64,000 nt of DNA from Pseudomonas sp. R76 (lineage in GTDB: Bacteria; Pseudomonadota; Gammaproteobacteria; Pseudomonadales; Pseudomonadaceae): positions 1,364,001-1,428,000 of the forward strand of contig NZ_CP019428.1 of NCBI RefSeq assembly GCF_009834565.1, read 5' to 3'. Positions 12,167-20,761 of the stretch are shown piece by piece. Within the stretch, counting starts at the first letter, position 1, and the number at the start of each line of letters is the position of its first letter. A model generated the notes under the pieces. That model searched no databases. It was not told the origin of the DNA and saw only the letters and a list, made by a program, of their open reading frames with translations. Position numbers and translations under genes: made by a program.

Positions 12167-12400
12167 TTAGAATCTCTTAATCTTTAGATTTGAACGGGTT
12201 AGCGCTACGTGGGTACGTGCTTTCTTCCTGAATGGTCCCATCTTCCTTATTGTTTTCAGGGAGGCGGTTTTGCCTTCTAAAGAATCGATCGCTAGCTTGA
12301 TGATTTCTGCCTTTTTATCAGCAGTCTTCGACGCCGGTTCAGCACCTTGCTTCTTGATAATCCAATGGTTGCCAGACTTTGTGATGTGGTAGTCATCCAT
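12167..12400 (-). CDS. DUF2188-like small protein
   Basis: A 77-residue basic protein. The N-terminal half (DYHITKSGNHWIIKKQGAEP followed by ADKKAEIIKLA) matches the pattern of the DUF2188 family: a short beta hairpin with a conserved Trp, then a helix. The usual C-terminal strand is replaced by a lysine/arginine-rich tail. The function of DUF2188 is unknown. ATG 12400 is chosen because a perfect AGGAGG lies 7 nt upstream; the frame is open eight codons further up. It overlaps by 8 bases the end of another small gene (12393–12548), suggesting translational coupling. Confidence 0.6.
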   Translation of the reverse strand: MDDYHITKSGNHWIIKKQGAEPASKTADKKAEIIKLAIDSLEGKTASLKTIRKMGPFRKKARTHVALTRSNLKIKRF

Positions 12401-12548
12401 GAAACCTCCTATTTTTGAGTTCAATCATTCGACGCATATCAGCAGTGATCGTTTGTTTTATTTTGCCGTAGTCCTTCCGCGGGGCTTCCCCAAGCTCGTC
12501 AAGACGCTCATGGAGGTTGTGTATGTTCCACATGGTCGCGCCTTTCAT
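12393..12548 (-). CDS. Hypothetical 51-residue protein coupled to the DUF2188 gene
   Basis: Starts at ATG 12548 (MKGATMWNIHNLHERLDELG) with a GAGGTGAAAG ribosome site; an in-frame ATG at 12533 is an alternative. The product is a short charged helical protein. Its 3' end overlaps the start of the DUF2188-like gene by 8 bases, so the two look like a small bicistronic operon. No family is recognised. Confidence 0.45.
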   Translation of the reverse strand: MKGATMWNIHNLHERLDELGEAPRKDYGKIKQTITADMRRMIELKNRRFHG

Positions 12549-13142
12549 CTCTTTCACCTCTTCTTTAAATAGTGGCACGGACAGCAGCATCAACGTAAGA
12601 TTAAGTCAAATCTGAGGATACAACCTGTAGGCACCAGTAAGCGATCAGGACGCGATGGTATGATTTGTTTCAGGAGTCTGAAGACTTACTGCACCGTGCG
12701 TATCAGGTTGGCTTGTCGGTTTTTGAAGGTACGTTTTTTCTGTATGCGCATTGGTAGTGTGCCTCAATCGCCCCGGCTTGTGCCCCCCGACCACTGCCCC
12801 ATGTAGAAGTGCGGTTGGCTGGTTACGGTAAAGTGCTGATCAAGGGCTCGACGCTGCTCTGTTATCTAGGGGAAGGCCCCTTCGCGAATTAATGGTGGCC
12901 GAGCGGAGATCTGGGCGAGCTCGACCAGGAGAGTTTTCTTTATCTCAAGTGCCGCAAGTAGCATCAATTAATCACCAGTTACTGGCTACATCCTTGTAGC
13001 CAGTTCTGAAGGTTAGTTTCTATGCGTTGTTTCAGATGGGGTCCGAACAAAGTCGCAGCGAGTCAGGCAGGATATCTTGGTCATATCCGCAACGATCTTT
13101 TCATCGAACTTAAACCCGCTGCCTGAAAGCGGTGGGTTGCCA
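12549..13142. other. Gap between the small operon and levansucrase
   Basis: About 590 bases with no supported gene. A plus-strand frame near 12810–12890 (reading VEVRLAGYGKVLIKGSTLL) looks protein-like but is closed by stops on both sides, so it may be a gene remnant of unknown origin. A perfect 10-bp hairpin with a 4-nt loop (ACTGGCTACA/TGTAGCCAGT, 12981–13004) has no T run. Confidence 0.4.
13113..13138 (-). terminator. Possible levansucrase terminator
   Basis: Just past the levansucrase stop, AACCCGCT and AGCGGTGGGTT form an imperfect stem (2-nt bulge); on the minus strand it is followed by TTTAAGTT. The stem is moderate and the T tract weak. Confidence 0.35.
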
Positions 13143-14417
13143 TTACTTGAGCGTGACGTCGAGCATCGGTGGGATGTAACCGTAGTCATACTCGGCGACC
13201 ACGAACGTCTGGTGCCCTTTGATCTTAATCCCCACAGTCGGTGCCTCAGTGCCGCCGATACGAATCTGCGTACCGGCTTCGTCGGTCCTTACGCTGTCAA
13301 TGAATGAGGTCACCAACCCGTTGGGCATCACACAGTGCGAGTAGGTCTGGAGCGGCTGGGAAGACGGGTTACCCAGTACCAGGCCTGAACCGTTCAAGGG
13401 CACGTAAGGGCCGAAAAGCGAATCTGCGACAAAACCGTACACCCCGTCCGGCCCAGTTACCCCGTCGCCATAGGTGAAGGTGTGGCTGATGGTGAACAGG
13501 TAGTACTTGCCGTCTTGGAACACGAAGTGCGGGCGTTCGGTCTGGTCGTTGACGCCTACCGCGGTCAGCAGCGGCGGCAGCATTTCCCAGTCGTCGCCGT
13601 CTTCGTCACGGGCCACGGCGATGCCGACACAAGCGGTCTGGAAGCGCGAGTTACCAACGTCCTCATAACCTGGCGGCACGTCGCCGATTTCTGCATCACC
13701 GACCTTGTGGGAACCGCGCTCGCCGGCGACGTTGCCCTCGAACAGCATGTACAGCTTGCCGTCCCTCGGATCGCGGAACGGCCATGGATCGCGGAAGCCC
13801 CAGAAGGCGTTTTGCGCTTCGGTCTGGTACAGCTTGCCGTCGGCCTCGAACAGCGACTTGACCTTCTCGAAGCCCACCAGGCTGACGCCATGCTCGGTGG
13901 TCACCACGCGACCACGCACCTTGACGATGGTTGAGCCCGGCGTAACAGCGGTGTAGTACAGATCCAAGTCGCCTTGCTCGCTCAACAGGATCGGCGTGCC
14001 GGCCCATTCGCGAACGGTCGGCGAAACACCTTCAGCCATCACCCGGCCGCCGAGTTTCCAGTCCTTGCCGGTGCGAGAGAACCAGTAGTACATCTTTGCC
14101 CGGCCATGGCGGTCGCTCCAGTCGCGGGTGATGTCGTAGTTACCATTTTGGTCGAGGTATTGTGGATCGTTCGGGTGACGATCCGCAGTCAGGGTAAAGA
14201 TCACAGACCAGCCATCGACAGAGATAATGTTTCCGTTGATATCACGCAGCGGCATTGTGTCCCAGATAAACACCTCGTCGCTCAGTACAGGGAAGTTCGC
14301 ACTGACCAATGGCTGTGTAGTAGTAGGATCGTCCGTGCGGACTTTCAGCGCGTCCGCTCGCGTCCAGAGGCTGGGTTGATGTGGTGTTTTACCAAATTTA
14401 TGAGTATCGCTTTTCAT
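13143..14417 (-). CDS. lsc: Levansucrase (GH68)
   Basis: A 424-residue GH68 enzyme, close in length to Pseudomonas levansucrases. It transfers fructosyl units from sucrose to growing levan and is secreted without a classical signal peptide; none is present here either. The catalytic triad is visible: nucleophile Asp in [10 protein letters not shown] (residue 53), transition-state Asp in [10 protein letters not shown] (210), and acid/base Glu in [10 protein letters not shown] (294). The N-terminal ~14 residues ([14 protein letters not shown]) differ from the rest of the family, as is typical of these paralogues. A perfect LexA-type box lies 52 bases upstream. In P. syringae, levansucrase genes are known to use a prophage-derived promoter region; a similar origin here is an inference. 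The neighbours are island DNA and a truncated psiE. Confidence 0.95.
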   Translation of the reverse strand: MKSDTHKFGKTPHQPSLWTRADALKVRTDDPTTTQPLVSANFPVLSDEVFIWDTMPLRDINGNIISVDGWSVIFTLTADRHPNDPQYLDQNGNYDITRDWSDRHGRAKMYYWFSRTGKDWKLGGRVMAEGVSPTVREWAGTPILLSEQGDLDLYYTAVTPGSTIVKVRGRVVTTEHGVSLVGFEKVKSLFEADGKLYQTEAQNAFWGFRDPWPFRDPRDGKLYMLFEGNVAGERGSHKVGDAEIGDVPPGYEDVGNSRFQTACVGIAVARDEDGDDWEMLPPLLTAVGVNDQTERPHFVFQDGKYYLFTISHTFTYGDGVTGPDGVYGFVADSLFGPYVPLNGSGLVLGNPSSQPLQTYSHCVMPNGLVTSFIDSVRTDEAGTQIRIGGTEAPTVGIKIKGHQTFVVAEYDYGYIPPMLDVTLK

Positions 14418-14468
14418 AGGGAAAAACCTCGTTTATGAAGAAATTCAATTAGATGCTGACGAAATATA

Positions 14469-14484
14469 CTGTATATATATACAG
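14469..14484. promoter_or_regulatory. Perfect LexA (SOS) box
   Basis: The 16-mer CTGT-ATATATAT-ACAG is a perfect palindrome and an exact match to the CTGT-N8-ACAG LexA operator with the preferred alternating AT core. It lies 52 bases upstream of the levansucrase ATG in an AT-rich promoter-like region. SOS control of the levansucrase, or of a lost phage gene whose promoter was captured, is inferred. Confidence 0.7.
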
Positions 14485-14944
14485 CTTATTGACTGTAGAG
14501 GTGCTGTCCTTCCGGGTCAAGGGGGGGGGAATGCATTTATGCATAATTGATTTTTTGGTGAACCTGATGCGTTTCAGCTTGCGATGGTTCTAGAGGTTTT
14601 TTGTCGGAAAGATCAGCGACGTTACCTGTATGATGCTGGGTGGACGCCGTTAGTCGCATCGATCAACGCCGTCTAACCGTGCAAGGAGTTTGCTGCGATG
14701 GCATGGAGGTGCCCACGAAAAAATGTACGGATTTATTTACCGTTCACGCTTTCGCAAAAAACAATTGAATTCCTCCTTTTGAACGATTTTGTTGAACAAG
14801 TCCGCTTCGATTTCCACTGTAGAAAAATACGCGCCTGAGATTGAAATCTAGATTTTTTCAGTAGGTTCCAGATCCGGATTTCACGTAGCAACGTGCGAAA
14901 GAGGTCATTTCACCCATGAGTATTCGAGCTTTTTTCGTCAAGCC
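14485..14944. other. Non-coding region between the levansucrase promoter and the psiE remnant
   Basis: About 460 bases, AT-rich toward 14530 and again near 14750–14870, including a run of nine G at 14521–14529. No gene or terminator is supported. The right end is the breakpoint at which psiE has lost its 5' half, so this is probably the edge of the inserted region. Confidence 0.5.
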
Positions 14945-15199
14945 GACAAGACCAACCACATGCCGGTGCGCTTCCTGATCTACGTGGCGATCACCGCGCT
15001 GACGCGCCTGTTGATCTCCAACGTGTCCCACCACAACCCGCCGGACATCGGCATCATCTACCTGTGCGGTGGCATTCTGCTGTTGGCGTTCTCGATTCTG
15101 GTGGTGCGCTACGCGTCGTCGGCGTTCCCGTCGGTTAAAGTCGAAGGCCCGCGTCGCAAGGGCGAGGCGAGCCTGGAAACCGAGAAGGGCGAGCTTTAA
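14945..15199 (+). pseudogene. psiE: psiE, C-terminal half only
   Basis: From about KTNHMPVRFLIYVAITALTR onward the frame encodes the last two membrane helices of the phosphate-starvation-inducible PsiE family (ALTRLLISNV; IIYLCGGILLLAFSILVVRY) and a charged tail. The N-terminal half, with the start codon, promoter and first helices, is missing. Upstream sequence loses the family pattern at about 14945. The nearest ATG (14960) has no ribosome site. The truncation marks the junction with the accessory region to the left. A membrane protein of unknown biochemical function; non-functional here. Confidence 0.75.
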
Positions 15200-15510
15200 A
15201 GCCCGACGCTGAAGGGCAGGGTGCGGGCGGGCGGCCGCTGCAGGAGTTTATGGTCGCCGTCCGTCATCACCGCCAGGATCTCCATGGCGCTGTGGCCCTG
15301 CTCGATGGCGATGCCGAATTGAATGCTTTGCACCAGCCGTTTGAGCCGTTGCGGGTCATTGCGCTGTTCGGCGCTGATCATGCGTTTGGCAACCACGCCC
15401 TCCTCATTGGAGAGGGTGAGCATGATGCTGCCATCCAGCCGCTGGATGCTCAGGTTAACCCGGTATTTTGGGCTGAAGGTGTCGGTGATGATCTGAAAAG
15501 GATTGTCCAT
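15196..15510 (-). CDS. DUF3509 family protein
   Basis: A 104-residue cytoplasmic protein matching the small DUF3509 family found in Pseudomonas: an N-terminal beta-rich segment (YRVNLSIQRLDGSIMLTLSN), a central KRMISAEQRNDPQRL motif and a helix (LVQSIQFGIAIEQG). The function is unknown. It starts at ATG 15510 and its stop overlaps the end of the psiE remnant by 4 bases on the opposite strand. A REPIN lies upstream. Confidence 0.8.
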   Translation of the reverse strand: MDNPFQIITDTFSPKYRVNLSIQRLDGSIMLTLSNEEGVVAKRMISAEQRNDPQRLKRLVQSIQFGIAIEQGHSAMEILAVMTDGDHKLLQRPPARTLPFSVGL

Positions 15511-15685
15511 GGTGCGTTACCGCCTGATAAGAACATGCAGTCATTGACGACCGGTGTCGGGATTAGTTCGCGTTGCCTGACCACCGGCCACTCCATCGCT
15601 GAGGTTTTCACAAGGTCCGTTTTCCTCAATAGCTGTACAGCAAGGGGCGTGCCGTACAGCGGCTTTCCTGCCATTGAGGTCTGAA

Positions 15686-15773
15686 TGTGGGAGCGGGCTT
15701 GCTCGCGAAAGCGGTGTATCAGCCAATAGATACTCGGCTGAAAGACCGCATTCGCGAGCAAGCCCGCTCCCAC
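15686..15773. repeat. REPIN (paired REP palindromes, GTGGGAGCGGGCTTGCTCGCG type)
   Basis: Two inverted REP units (TGTGGGAGCGGGCTTGCTCG… and its inverse ending GCCCGCTCCCAC) flank a ~40-nt spacer. This is a mobile non-autonomous palindrome of fluorescens-group genomes, here between DUF3509 and the serine transporter relic. The same type recurs at 60510–60599. Confidence 0.9.
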
Positions 15774-15810
15774 CTTTGTTTTGTGCTGTGCTTGAGGTCA
15801 GTGAGCTATT

Positions 15811-15937
15811 TCAGGGCACTGCCGAGAAAACGATCGCAGACAGCGCAATCAGCCCGATCACCACCACAAACACATTCGACAGCTGGCCCGAGTACTGGCG
15901 CAGGGCAGGCACGCGGCGGATCGCGTACATCGGTCAT
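15811..15937 (-). pseudogene. Serine transporter (SdaC-like) with internal deletion
   Basis: Minus-strand reading from [18 protein letters not shown] to [20 protein letters not shown] gives the C-terminal ~40 residues of an SdaC-type amino-acid transporter. A start codon (ATG 15937) with a GAGG ribosome site 8 nt upstream is retained immediately before it, but is followed after about ten bases by the C-terminal sequence in another frame. Nearly the whole gene (over 1 kb) is therefore missing between its first codons and its tail. It lies 63 bases downstream of sdaA on the same strand, where a serine permease would be expected in an operon. Confidence 0.75.
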
Positions 15938-15999
15938 CGATATGGCCTCGTTATTATTTTTGCGCGGGCTCAGGTTCAGGACGGGGTGCAGTGTTCCGA

Positions 16000-17376
16000 T
16001 CAGCACTCCACCCAGCTGACCGCCAGGCCGCCCCGTGAAGTTTCTTTGTATTTGTCATGCATGTCGGCGCCGGTATCGCGCATGGTGCGGATCACGCGGT
16101 CGAGGGAAATGAAGTGTTTGCCGTCACCGCGCAGGGCCATTTGCGTGGCGTTGATCGCCTTGACCGCCGCGATGGCGTTGCGCTCGATGCACGGCACTTG
16201 CACCAGGCCGCCGACCGGGTCGCAGGTCAGGCCGAGGTTGTGTTCCAGGCCGATTTCGGCGGCGTTTTCGAGCTGCTCCGGGGTGGCGCCGAGGATATCG
16301 GCCAGGCCGGCAGCGGCCATTGCGCAGGCCGAACCGACTTCGCCCTGGCAACCGACTTCGGCGCCGGAGATCGAGGCGTTTTTCTTGCAGAGGATGCCGA
16401 CGGCGGCGGCAGCCAGGAAGAAATTGACCACGTCATCGTCAGGCGCGTCGGCGTTGAACTTCATGTAGTAGTGCAGCACCGCCGGGATGATCCCCGCCGC
16501 GCCATTGGTCGGAGCAGTGACCATGCGTCCGCCGGCAGCGTTCTCTTCGTTGACGGCGAGGGCGAACAGGTTGACCCATTCCATGGCCGACAAGGTCGAG
16601 GTGATGACATTGGGCTTGCCGATTTCCAACAGGCTGCGGTGCAGTTTCGCCGCGCGGCGTGGCACATCAAGGCCGCCTGGCAAGATGCCTTCATCGCGCA
16701 GGCCTTGCTCCACGCATTCGCGCATCACCGACCAGATATGCAGCAAACCGCTGCGGATTTCCTCGTCACTGCGCCACGCGCGTTCGTTGGCCATCATCAG
16801 TTCGGAAACCCGCAGGCCATGCTTGTTGCACAAGGCCAGCAGTTCGACGGCGCTGGAAAAGTCGTAGGGCAATTCAACATCGCTGGTCGGCGCAATGCCG
16901 GAGGCCGCCTCGGCCGCTTCGATGATGAAACCGCCGCCTACCGAGTAATAGGTTTGTTCGCTCAGCAGGCCATTGTCGCCATAAGCGTGCAGGGACATGG
17001 CGTTGGGGTGGTAGGGCAGGCTTTCGTCCAGCAGCAGGAGGTCGGTGTGCCAGTTGAAGGCAATGGCCTGCGTGCCTGCGAGCAACAGTTGGCCGGATTC
17101 GCGCAATTGTTGGATGCGCGCGTTGATCGAGGTGGGGTCGACCTTGTCCGGCCATTCGCCCATCAAGCCCATCACGCAGGCGCGGTCGGTGGCGTGGCCG
17201 ATGCCGGTGGCGGACAGCGAGCCGTACAGGCGCACTTCGACACGGCGTGTGTCGCTCAGCAATTCCTCGTCGGTGAGGGCCTGGGCGAAGGTCGCCGCTG
17301 CACGCATCGGACCGACGGTGTGGGAGCTGGATGGGCCGATGCCCACTTTGAATAGATCGAAAACACTGATAGCCAT
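16000..17376 (-). CDS. sdaA: L-serine ammonia-lyase (single-chain iron-sulfur serine deaminase)
   Basis: A 458-residue enzyme deaminating L-serine to pyruvate and ammonia in the cytoplasm. It contains the N-terminal substrate-binding [13 protein letters not shown] motif (about 12–24) and the cysteines that ligate the oxygen-labile 4Fe-4S cluster: one in [20 protein letters not shown] and others in [19 protein letters not shown]. Length and domain order (beta then alpha domain in one chain) fit the gamma-proteobacterial type. ATG 17376 begins [10 protein letters not shown]. Its presumed partner, a serine transporter, survives only as a relic downstream. A LysR-type gene is divergent on the other side and probably controls it. 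Confidence 0.97.
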   Translation of the reverse strand: MAISVFDLFKVGIGPSSSHTVGPMRAAATFAQALTDEELLSDTRRVEVRLYGSLSATGIGHATDRACVMGLMGEWPDKVDPTSINARIQQLRESGQLLLAGTQAIAFNWHTDLLLLDESLPYHPNAMSLHAYGDNGLLSEQTYYSVGGGFIIEAAEAASGIAPTSDVELPYDFSSAVELLALCNKHGLRVSELMMANERAWRSDEEIRSGLLHIWSVMRECVEQGLRDEGILPGGLDVPRRAAKLHRSLLEIGKPNVITSTLSAMEWVNLFALAVNEENAAGGRMVTAPTNGAAGIIPAVLHYYMKFNADAPDDDVVNFFLAAAAVGILCKKNASISGAEVGCQGEVGSACAMAAAGLADILGATPEQLENAAEIGLEHNLGLTCDPVGGLVQVPCIERNAIAAVKAINATQMALRGDGKHFISLDRVIRTMRDTGADMHDKYKETSRGGLAVSWVEC

Positions 17377-17513
17377 GCTAAAGCCTTACAAGCAATGGAG
17401 TAGGAATCGCTGCCATGTTTTGTAGAGCAGGCGGAATTGGCGCGATACTGAGCCTCTGGATCGGCACTGACCAACGAATTATCCTAAGACACCCTTTAGC
17501 AGGACTAAACCCT

Positions 17514-18461
17514 ATGACCCGGCCCCTTCATGGCCAGACGTATGTCTGGCTGCACGTTTTTTCCTGCGCGGCGCGGCATTTGTCGTTTACCCGCTGCGCT
17601 GAAGAACTGCACATCACACCGGGGGCGGTGAGCCAGCAAATCCGCCAATTGGAGGAGCGTTTGGGCTTCCGTCTGTTTCATCGGCGCGCGCGCGGTGTGG
17701 AGCTGAGTGCGGAGGGGAAGCGGTTGGCGGCGACGGTGGGGGAGGCCTATGGCAGCATCGACGCCGAGTTGCAGCGCCTGGATGCGGGGATGATCAGCGG
17801 CACCTTGCGCCTGCGCTCAATCCCGTCGTTTCTGGGTAAATGGTTGACGCCGCGCTTGCCGCGTTTGCAGCAACGTTTTCCGGATATCCAACTGCGCATG
17901 GTCGCCGAAGACAGCAGCATTGCGCTGCACGAGGGCGACTTCGACTTGGCGATCGACTTGAACGACGGCAGCTACCCTGGCCTGTTATCCACAGCCCTGC
18001 TGGATGAACAGATTTTCCCGGTGTGTGCGCCCAGCCTCTTGCGCGGCCGCCCGCCGCTGCATGGCCCGGCCGACCTGGTGCATTTCCCGTTGCTGCACGA
18101 CATTACCGCCTGGCGTGGGAGTTATGAATACGCCGAGTGGGAGTTTTACCTGAATGCCATCGGCTACCACGACGCCGACGTACGGCGCGGGCACACCTTC
18201 AACCGCAACCACCTGACCATCGAAGCCGCCATCGCCGGCATGGGAGTGGCCATCGCACGGCGCACCTTGCTCAATGATGAGCTGGAGCGCGGCACCTTGA
18301 TCGTGCCCTTCGGCCTGGCTGTGCCGAACCACAAACGCTATGTGCTGCTGTACGCGCCAGGCGCACTGAACCATCCGGGCGTGCGTGCGGTGCATGACTG
18401 GCTGGTGGAGGAAGCGGGGATTTTTCGCGGATTGCACCCGTTGGGAGAGGGGCAATTGTGA
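17514..18461 (+). CDS. LysR-family regulator (GcvA/DsdC-like), probable sdaA regulator
   Basis: A 315-residue LysR regulator. The helix-turn-helix is near residues 20–65 (SFTRCAEELHITPGAVSQQI), followed by RLFHRRARGVELSAEGK and an effector domain with the DFDLAIDLNDGSYPG segment characteristic of the GcvA-like subgroup. The frame is open to 17415, but ATG 17514 (MTRPLHGQTY) puts the DNA-binding domain at the normal position. It is divergent from sdaA with about 137 bases between starts, so serine- or glycine-responsive control of sdaA is the simplest inference. Confidence 0.9.
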   Translation: MTRPLHGQTYVWLHVFSCAARHLSFTRCAEELHITPGAVSQQIRQLEERLGFRLFHRRARGVELSAEGKRLAATVGEAYGSIDAELQRLDAGMISGTLRLRSIPSFLGKWLTPRLPRLQQRFPDIQLRMVAEDSSIALHEGDFDLAIDLNDGSYPGLLSTALLDEQIFPVCAPSLLRGRPPLHGPADLVHFPLLHDITAWRGSYEYAEWEFYLNAIGYHDADVRRGHTFNRNHLTIEAAIAGMGVAIARRTLLNDELERGTLIVPFGLAVPNHKRYVLLYAPGALNHPGVRAVHDWLVEEAGIFRGLHPLGEGQL

Positions 18462-18600
18462 GGTTCGCTGGGCGTAAGAAGATGTAACTAACTCCCCACC
18501 CTAACAGCGTTTTTGCCCGTCGTCAGACTTAATTTGTAATGTGTAATTTATCTTCGCAAAGGGGTTGAAATGTTCCTCCGACTGCTCAATTGTGTAATCA

Positions 18601-18645
18601 AGAGGTCATGGTTTCACCACCCCGGTGTTGCAGTTTGTGACCTCT
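18601..18645 (+). other. Inverted repeat in the leader of the hibernation-factor gene
   Basis: AGAGGTCA (18601–18608) pairs with TGACCTCT (18638–18645) around a loop that contains a smaller CACC…GGTG pairing. It lies 30 bases upstream of the downstream gene's start and has no T tract, so it is either a 5'-UTR structure or an operator; which one cannot be told. Confidence 0.4.
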
Positions 18646-18674
18646 CGCGAGCTAGCTGAAATAAGGGAAGAACT

Positions 18675-19085
18675 ATGCAAATCCAAGTCAATAGCGATAA
18701 CCATATTGAAAGCAGCATCCGACTGGAGGAGTGGGTACGTACTACCATTGAGAGCACGCTCGAACGTTATGAAGAAGACCTGACCCGTGTCGAGGTCTAC
18801 CTGAAAGATGAGAATGGCGATAAGCCTGGCCCTCATGATCTGAGTTGCCGCCTGGAGGCACGGCCAAAAGGCCATCAGCCACTGTCGGTCCTGCATAAGG
18901 CCGATACCCTGGAACAGGCGATTGATGGTGCAGCGACCAAGCTTGAACACGCGCTGGAGCATCTGTACGGAAAGTTACGCGGCAAACCACGCGCCGCCGG
19001 GCAAGCATTGCCTGATACAAAGGCCGACGAGGCCGAGCTTGAAGAGGAATTTCTGGAAAACGAACAGGCTGCGCTTAACAGCTGA
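18675..19085 (+). CDS. HPF/RaiA-type ribosome hibernation family protein
   Basis: A 136-residue protein with the sigma-54-modulation/S30AE fold pattern: MQIQVNSDNHIE at the start, the LERYEEDLTRVEVYLKDENG strand-turn region, and the amphipathic helix DTLEQAIDGAATKLEHALEH. Family members bind the 30S decoding centre and inactivate ribosomes under stress. It is longer than the short ~100-residue HPF, with an acidic tail (ADEAELEEEFLENE) that is not the long-HPF dimerisation domain. ATG 18675 follows a GGGAAGA ribosome site. A strong terminator follows. It is a stand-alone paralogue, not the rpoN-linked hpf, so it might act on a subset of conditions. Confidence 0.85.
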   Translation: MQIQVNSDNHIESSIRLEEWVRTTIESTLERYEEDLTRVEVYLKDENGDKPGPHDLSCRLEARPKGHQPLSVLHKADTLEQAIDGAATKLEHALEHLYGKLRGKPRAAGQALPDTKADEAELEEEFLENEQAALNS

Positions 19086-19112
19086 TAGCTGACAGTTTTT
19101 TCAACCCCAATC

Positions 19113-19143
19113 AAACGGGCCTGCATCTGCAGGCCCGTTTTCG
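19113..19143 (+). terminator. Rho-independent terminator
   Basis: ACGGGCCTGCA-TC-TGCAGGCCCGT forms a perfect 11-bp GC-rich stem followed by TTTTCGTTT. It ends the hibernation-factor gene and, being symmetric with an AAA run on the left, may also serve the convergent MFS gene. Confidence 0.9.
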
Positions 19144-19144
19144 T

Positions 19145-20656
19145 TTAGCTGCCGCGTCGGAAGAAATACCCGCTCAGCATCGCCAGCCCGCCAGCGCCAA
19201 GGCCTGCAAAAAGCATTGCCCAACCGGCGCCGTGGCGTAGAGCTGACTGCGCGTCTACCGGGGCCAGCGCCAGCGCGTCCAGCTTGCCCGCCGCAATATT
19301 CTGGCTGATGGCGGGCCAATCCAGTGCAGACGTTTGGGGCAGCACGCTGGAAAGGTGATGGCTGATGCCCAGCAGCAACACCAGGCCCATCAAGGCGATG
19401 TTCAGCGCCAAGGTGATCAATCGCGCGCTGAAGTCGATGCCCGAGGCCATGCCCGCACGGTCGGCCGAGACCGAGCCGGTGGTGGTGTTGGTGGTCGGTG
19501 AGTTAGTCAGCGCCAACCCCACACCGGCCATCGCGCAGCTGAAAAGCACCAGCACAATGCTCGGATGCTCGGCAGCATTGACGGCGGCCATGGCCATGAA
19601 ACCTGCACCCATCATGCCCAGCCCCAAGGGAATGACGCGCTCGGCGCCAAAGCACAACGCCAGGCGCTCGGCCAGCGGCGGCACCAGCAAGGTGGGCAAG
19701 GTGTAGGCGAGCAGGGCCGCGCCGGTGGTCAGCGTGTCGTAACCCAGGCCCGCCTGGAAGTAGAGCGGCAGGTAAATCATGAACGGCCAGAAGCTGAAGT
19801 TCATGCCGATCGAGCCCATCAGTGCGCCGTTAAAGCGCTGGATACGGAACACCGAAAAGTCGAACATCGGGTGCGCGCTGCGACGTTCAACAACGATGAA
19901 CAGCAGCAGCCCGGCTGCTGACAACCCCGCCCAGCCGAGCATGGCCGGTGTGCCGAAGCCGTTTTCACTGCCCTGGGTGATGAAATACACCAGCGCGAAC
20001 ACCGACAGCGTCAAGGTCAGCATGCCGGCGATATCGAGCCGATGGCGGGCCGGGTCGCTGGATTCCTGCACGCTGATGCGCAGCAGCACCAAGGTCAGCA
20101 GGGTCAGCGGCACATGCACCAGGAATACCCAGCGCCAGTCCGCGACCGCCAGAATCAACGCGCCCACCATTGGCCCGAAGCCCAGGCCCACGCCTGCGAT
20201 CACGCCCCATATTGCAAAGGCTCGCGCCCGTGCGGCCGGCTCACGGAACTGGTACGACAGGATCGCGAACTGGCAGATCATCATCGCCCCGGCGCCGACG
20301 CCCTGGACAAACCGCGCGGCGATCAGCGTGGAAGCGTCGTTCGCCAGGCCACACGCCAGCGAGGCCAGGCCAAACAGCCACAAGCACAGCACCAGCATGC
20401 GCCGCCGCCCAAAGCGATCGGCCAGTGTGCCCGCCGCCATGAGTACGCTGGTGCAGGCCAGGGTGTAGGCATTCATGATCCATTGGGCGTCCTGGAAGCC
20501 TGTGCCCAGTTGCTGTTCCAGGGTCGGCAAGATGACCGGCACGCTGGAGATTTCCAGGCCGAACATCAGGGCGACGAGGCAGACGGCGGTAAGGGCCAGG
20601 CCATCTTTGGCGGTGCGCGGTGCGCTGACGGCCGATACAGCGGCGGCGGGCGGCAT
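19145..20656 (-). CDS. MFS multidrug efflux transporter (DHA2, EmrB/QacA type, 14 TM)
   Basis: A 503-residue inner-membrane drug:proton antiporter. Motif A-like ADRFGRRRMLVLCLWLF follows the second helix, motif C-like GVGLGFGPMVGALIL is in helix 5, and the early VILPTLEQQLG segment is typical of the 14-helix DHA2 group. The frame is open far upstream, but ATG 20656 (MPPAAAVSAVSA) has an AAGGA ribosome site 8 nt before it. It is divergent from a LysR regulator starting 106 bp away. Such stand-alone DHA2 pumps usually work without a periplasmic adaptor; none is nearby. The substrate is unknown. Confidence 0.92.
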   Translation of the reverse strand: MPPAAAVSAVSAPRTAKDGLALTAVCLVALMFGLEISSVPVILPTLEQQLGTGFQDAQWIMNAYTLACTSVLMAAGTLADRFGRRRMLVLCLWLFGLASLACGLANDASTLIAARFVQGVGAGAMMICQFAILSYQFREPAARARAFAIWGVIAGVGLGFGPMVGALILAVADWRWVFLVHVPLTLLTLVLLRISVQESSDPARHRLDIAGMLTLTLSVFALVYFITQGSENGFGTPAMLGWAGLSAAGLLLFIVVERRSAHPMFDFSVFRIQRFNGALMGSIGMNFSFWPFMIYLPLYFQAGLGYDTLTTGAALLAYTLPTLLVPPLAERLALCFGAERVIPLGLGMMGAGFMAMAAVNAAEHPSIVLVLFSCAMAGVGLALTNSPTTNTTTGSVSADRAGMASGIDFSARLITLALNIALMGLVLLLGISHHLSSVLPQTSALDWPAISQNIAAGKLDALALAPVDAQSALRHGAGWAMLFAGLGAGGLAMLSGYFFRRGS

Positions 20657-20761
20657 GGGATTTTCCTTGTGATTGGGGGGAGTACCATTCTCGCGGGAAC
20701 AAAATTCTTTATTCGTGATAACTTTTCCTCTGCTAAGGGAATTAGGGGCGACAATAGAGCC

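Noticed and set aside
16057..17355. 432-codon open frame opposite sdaA
   Set aside because: Antisense shadow of a GC-rich gene with strong third-position bias; it has the skewed composition of a mirrored frame and no domain.
20042..20761. Long N-terminal extension of the LysR frame
   Set aside because: The extra 240 codons are antisense to the MFS gene and unlike any protein; the real start is GTG 20762.
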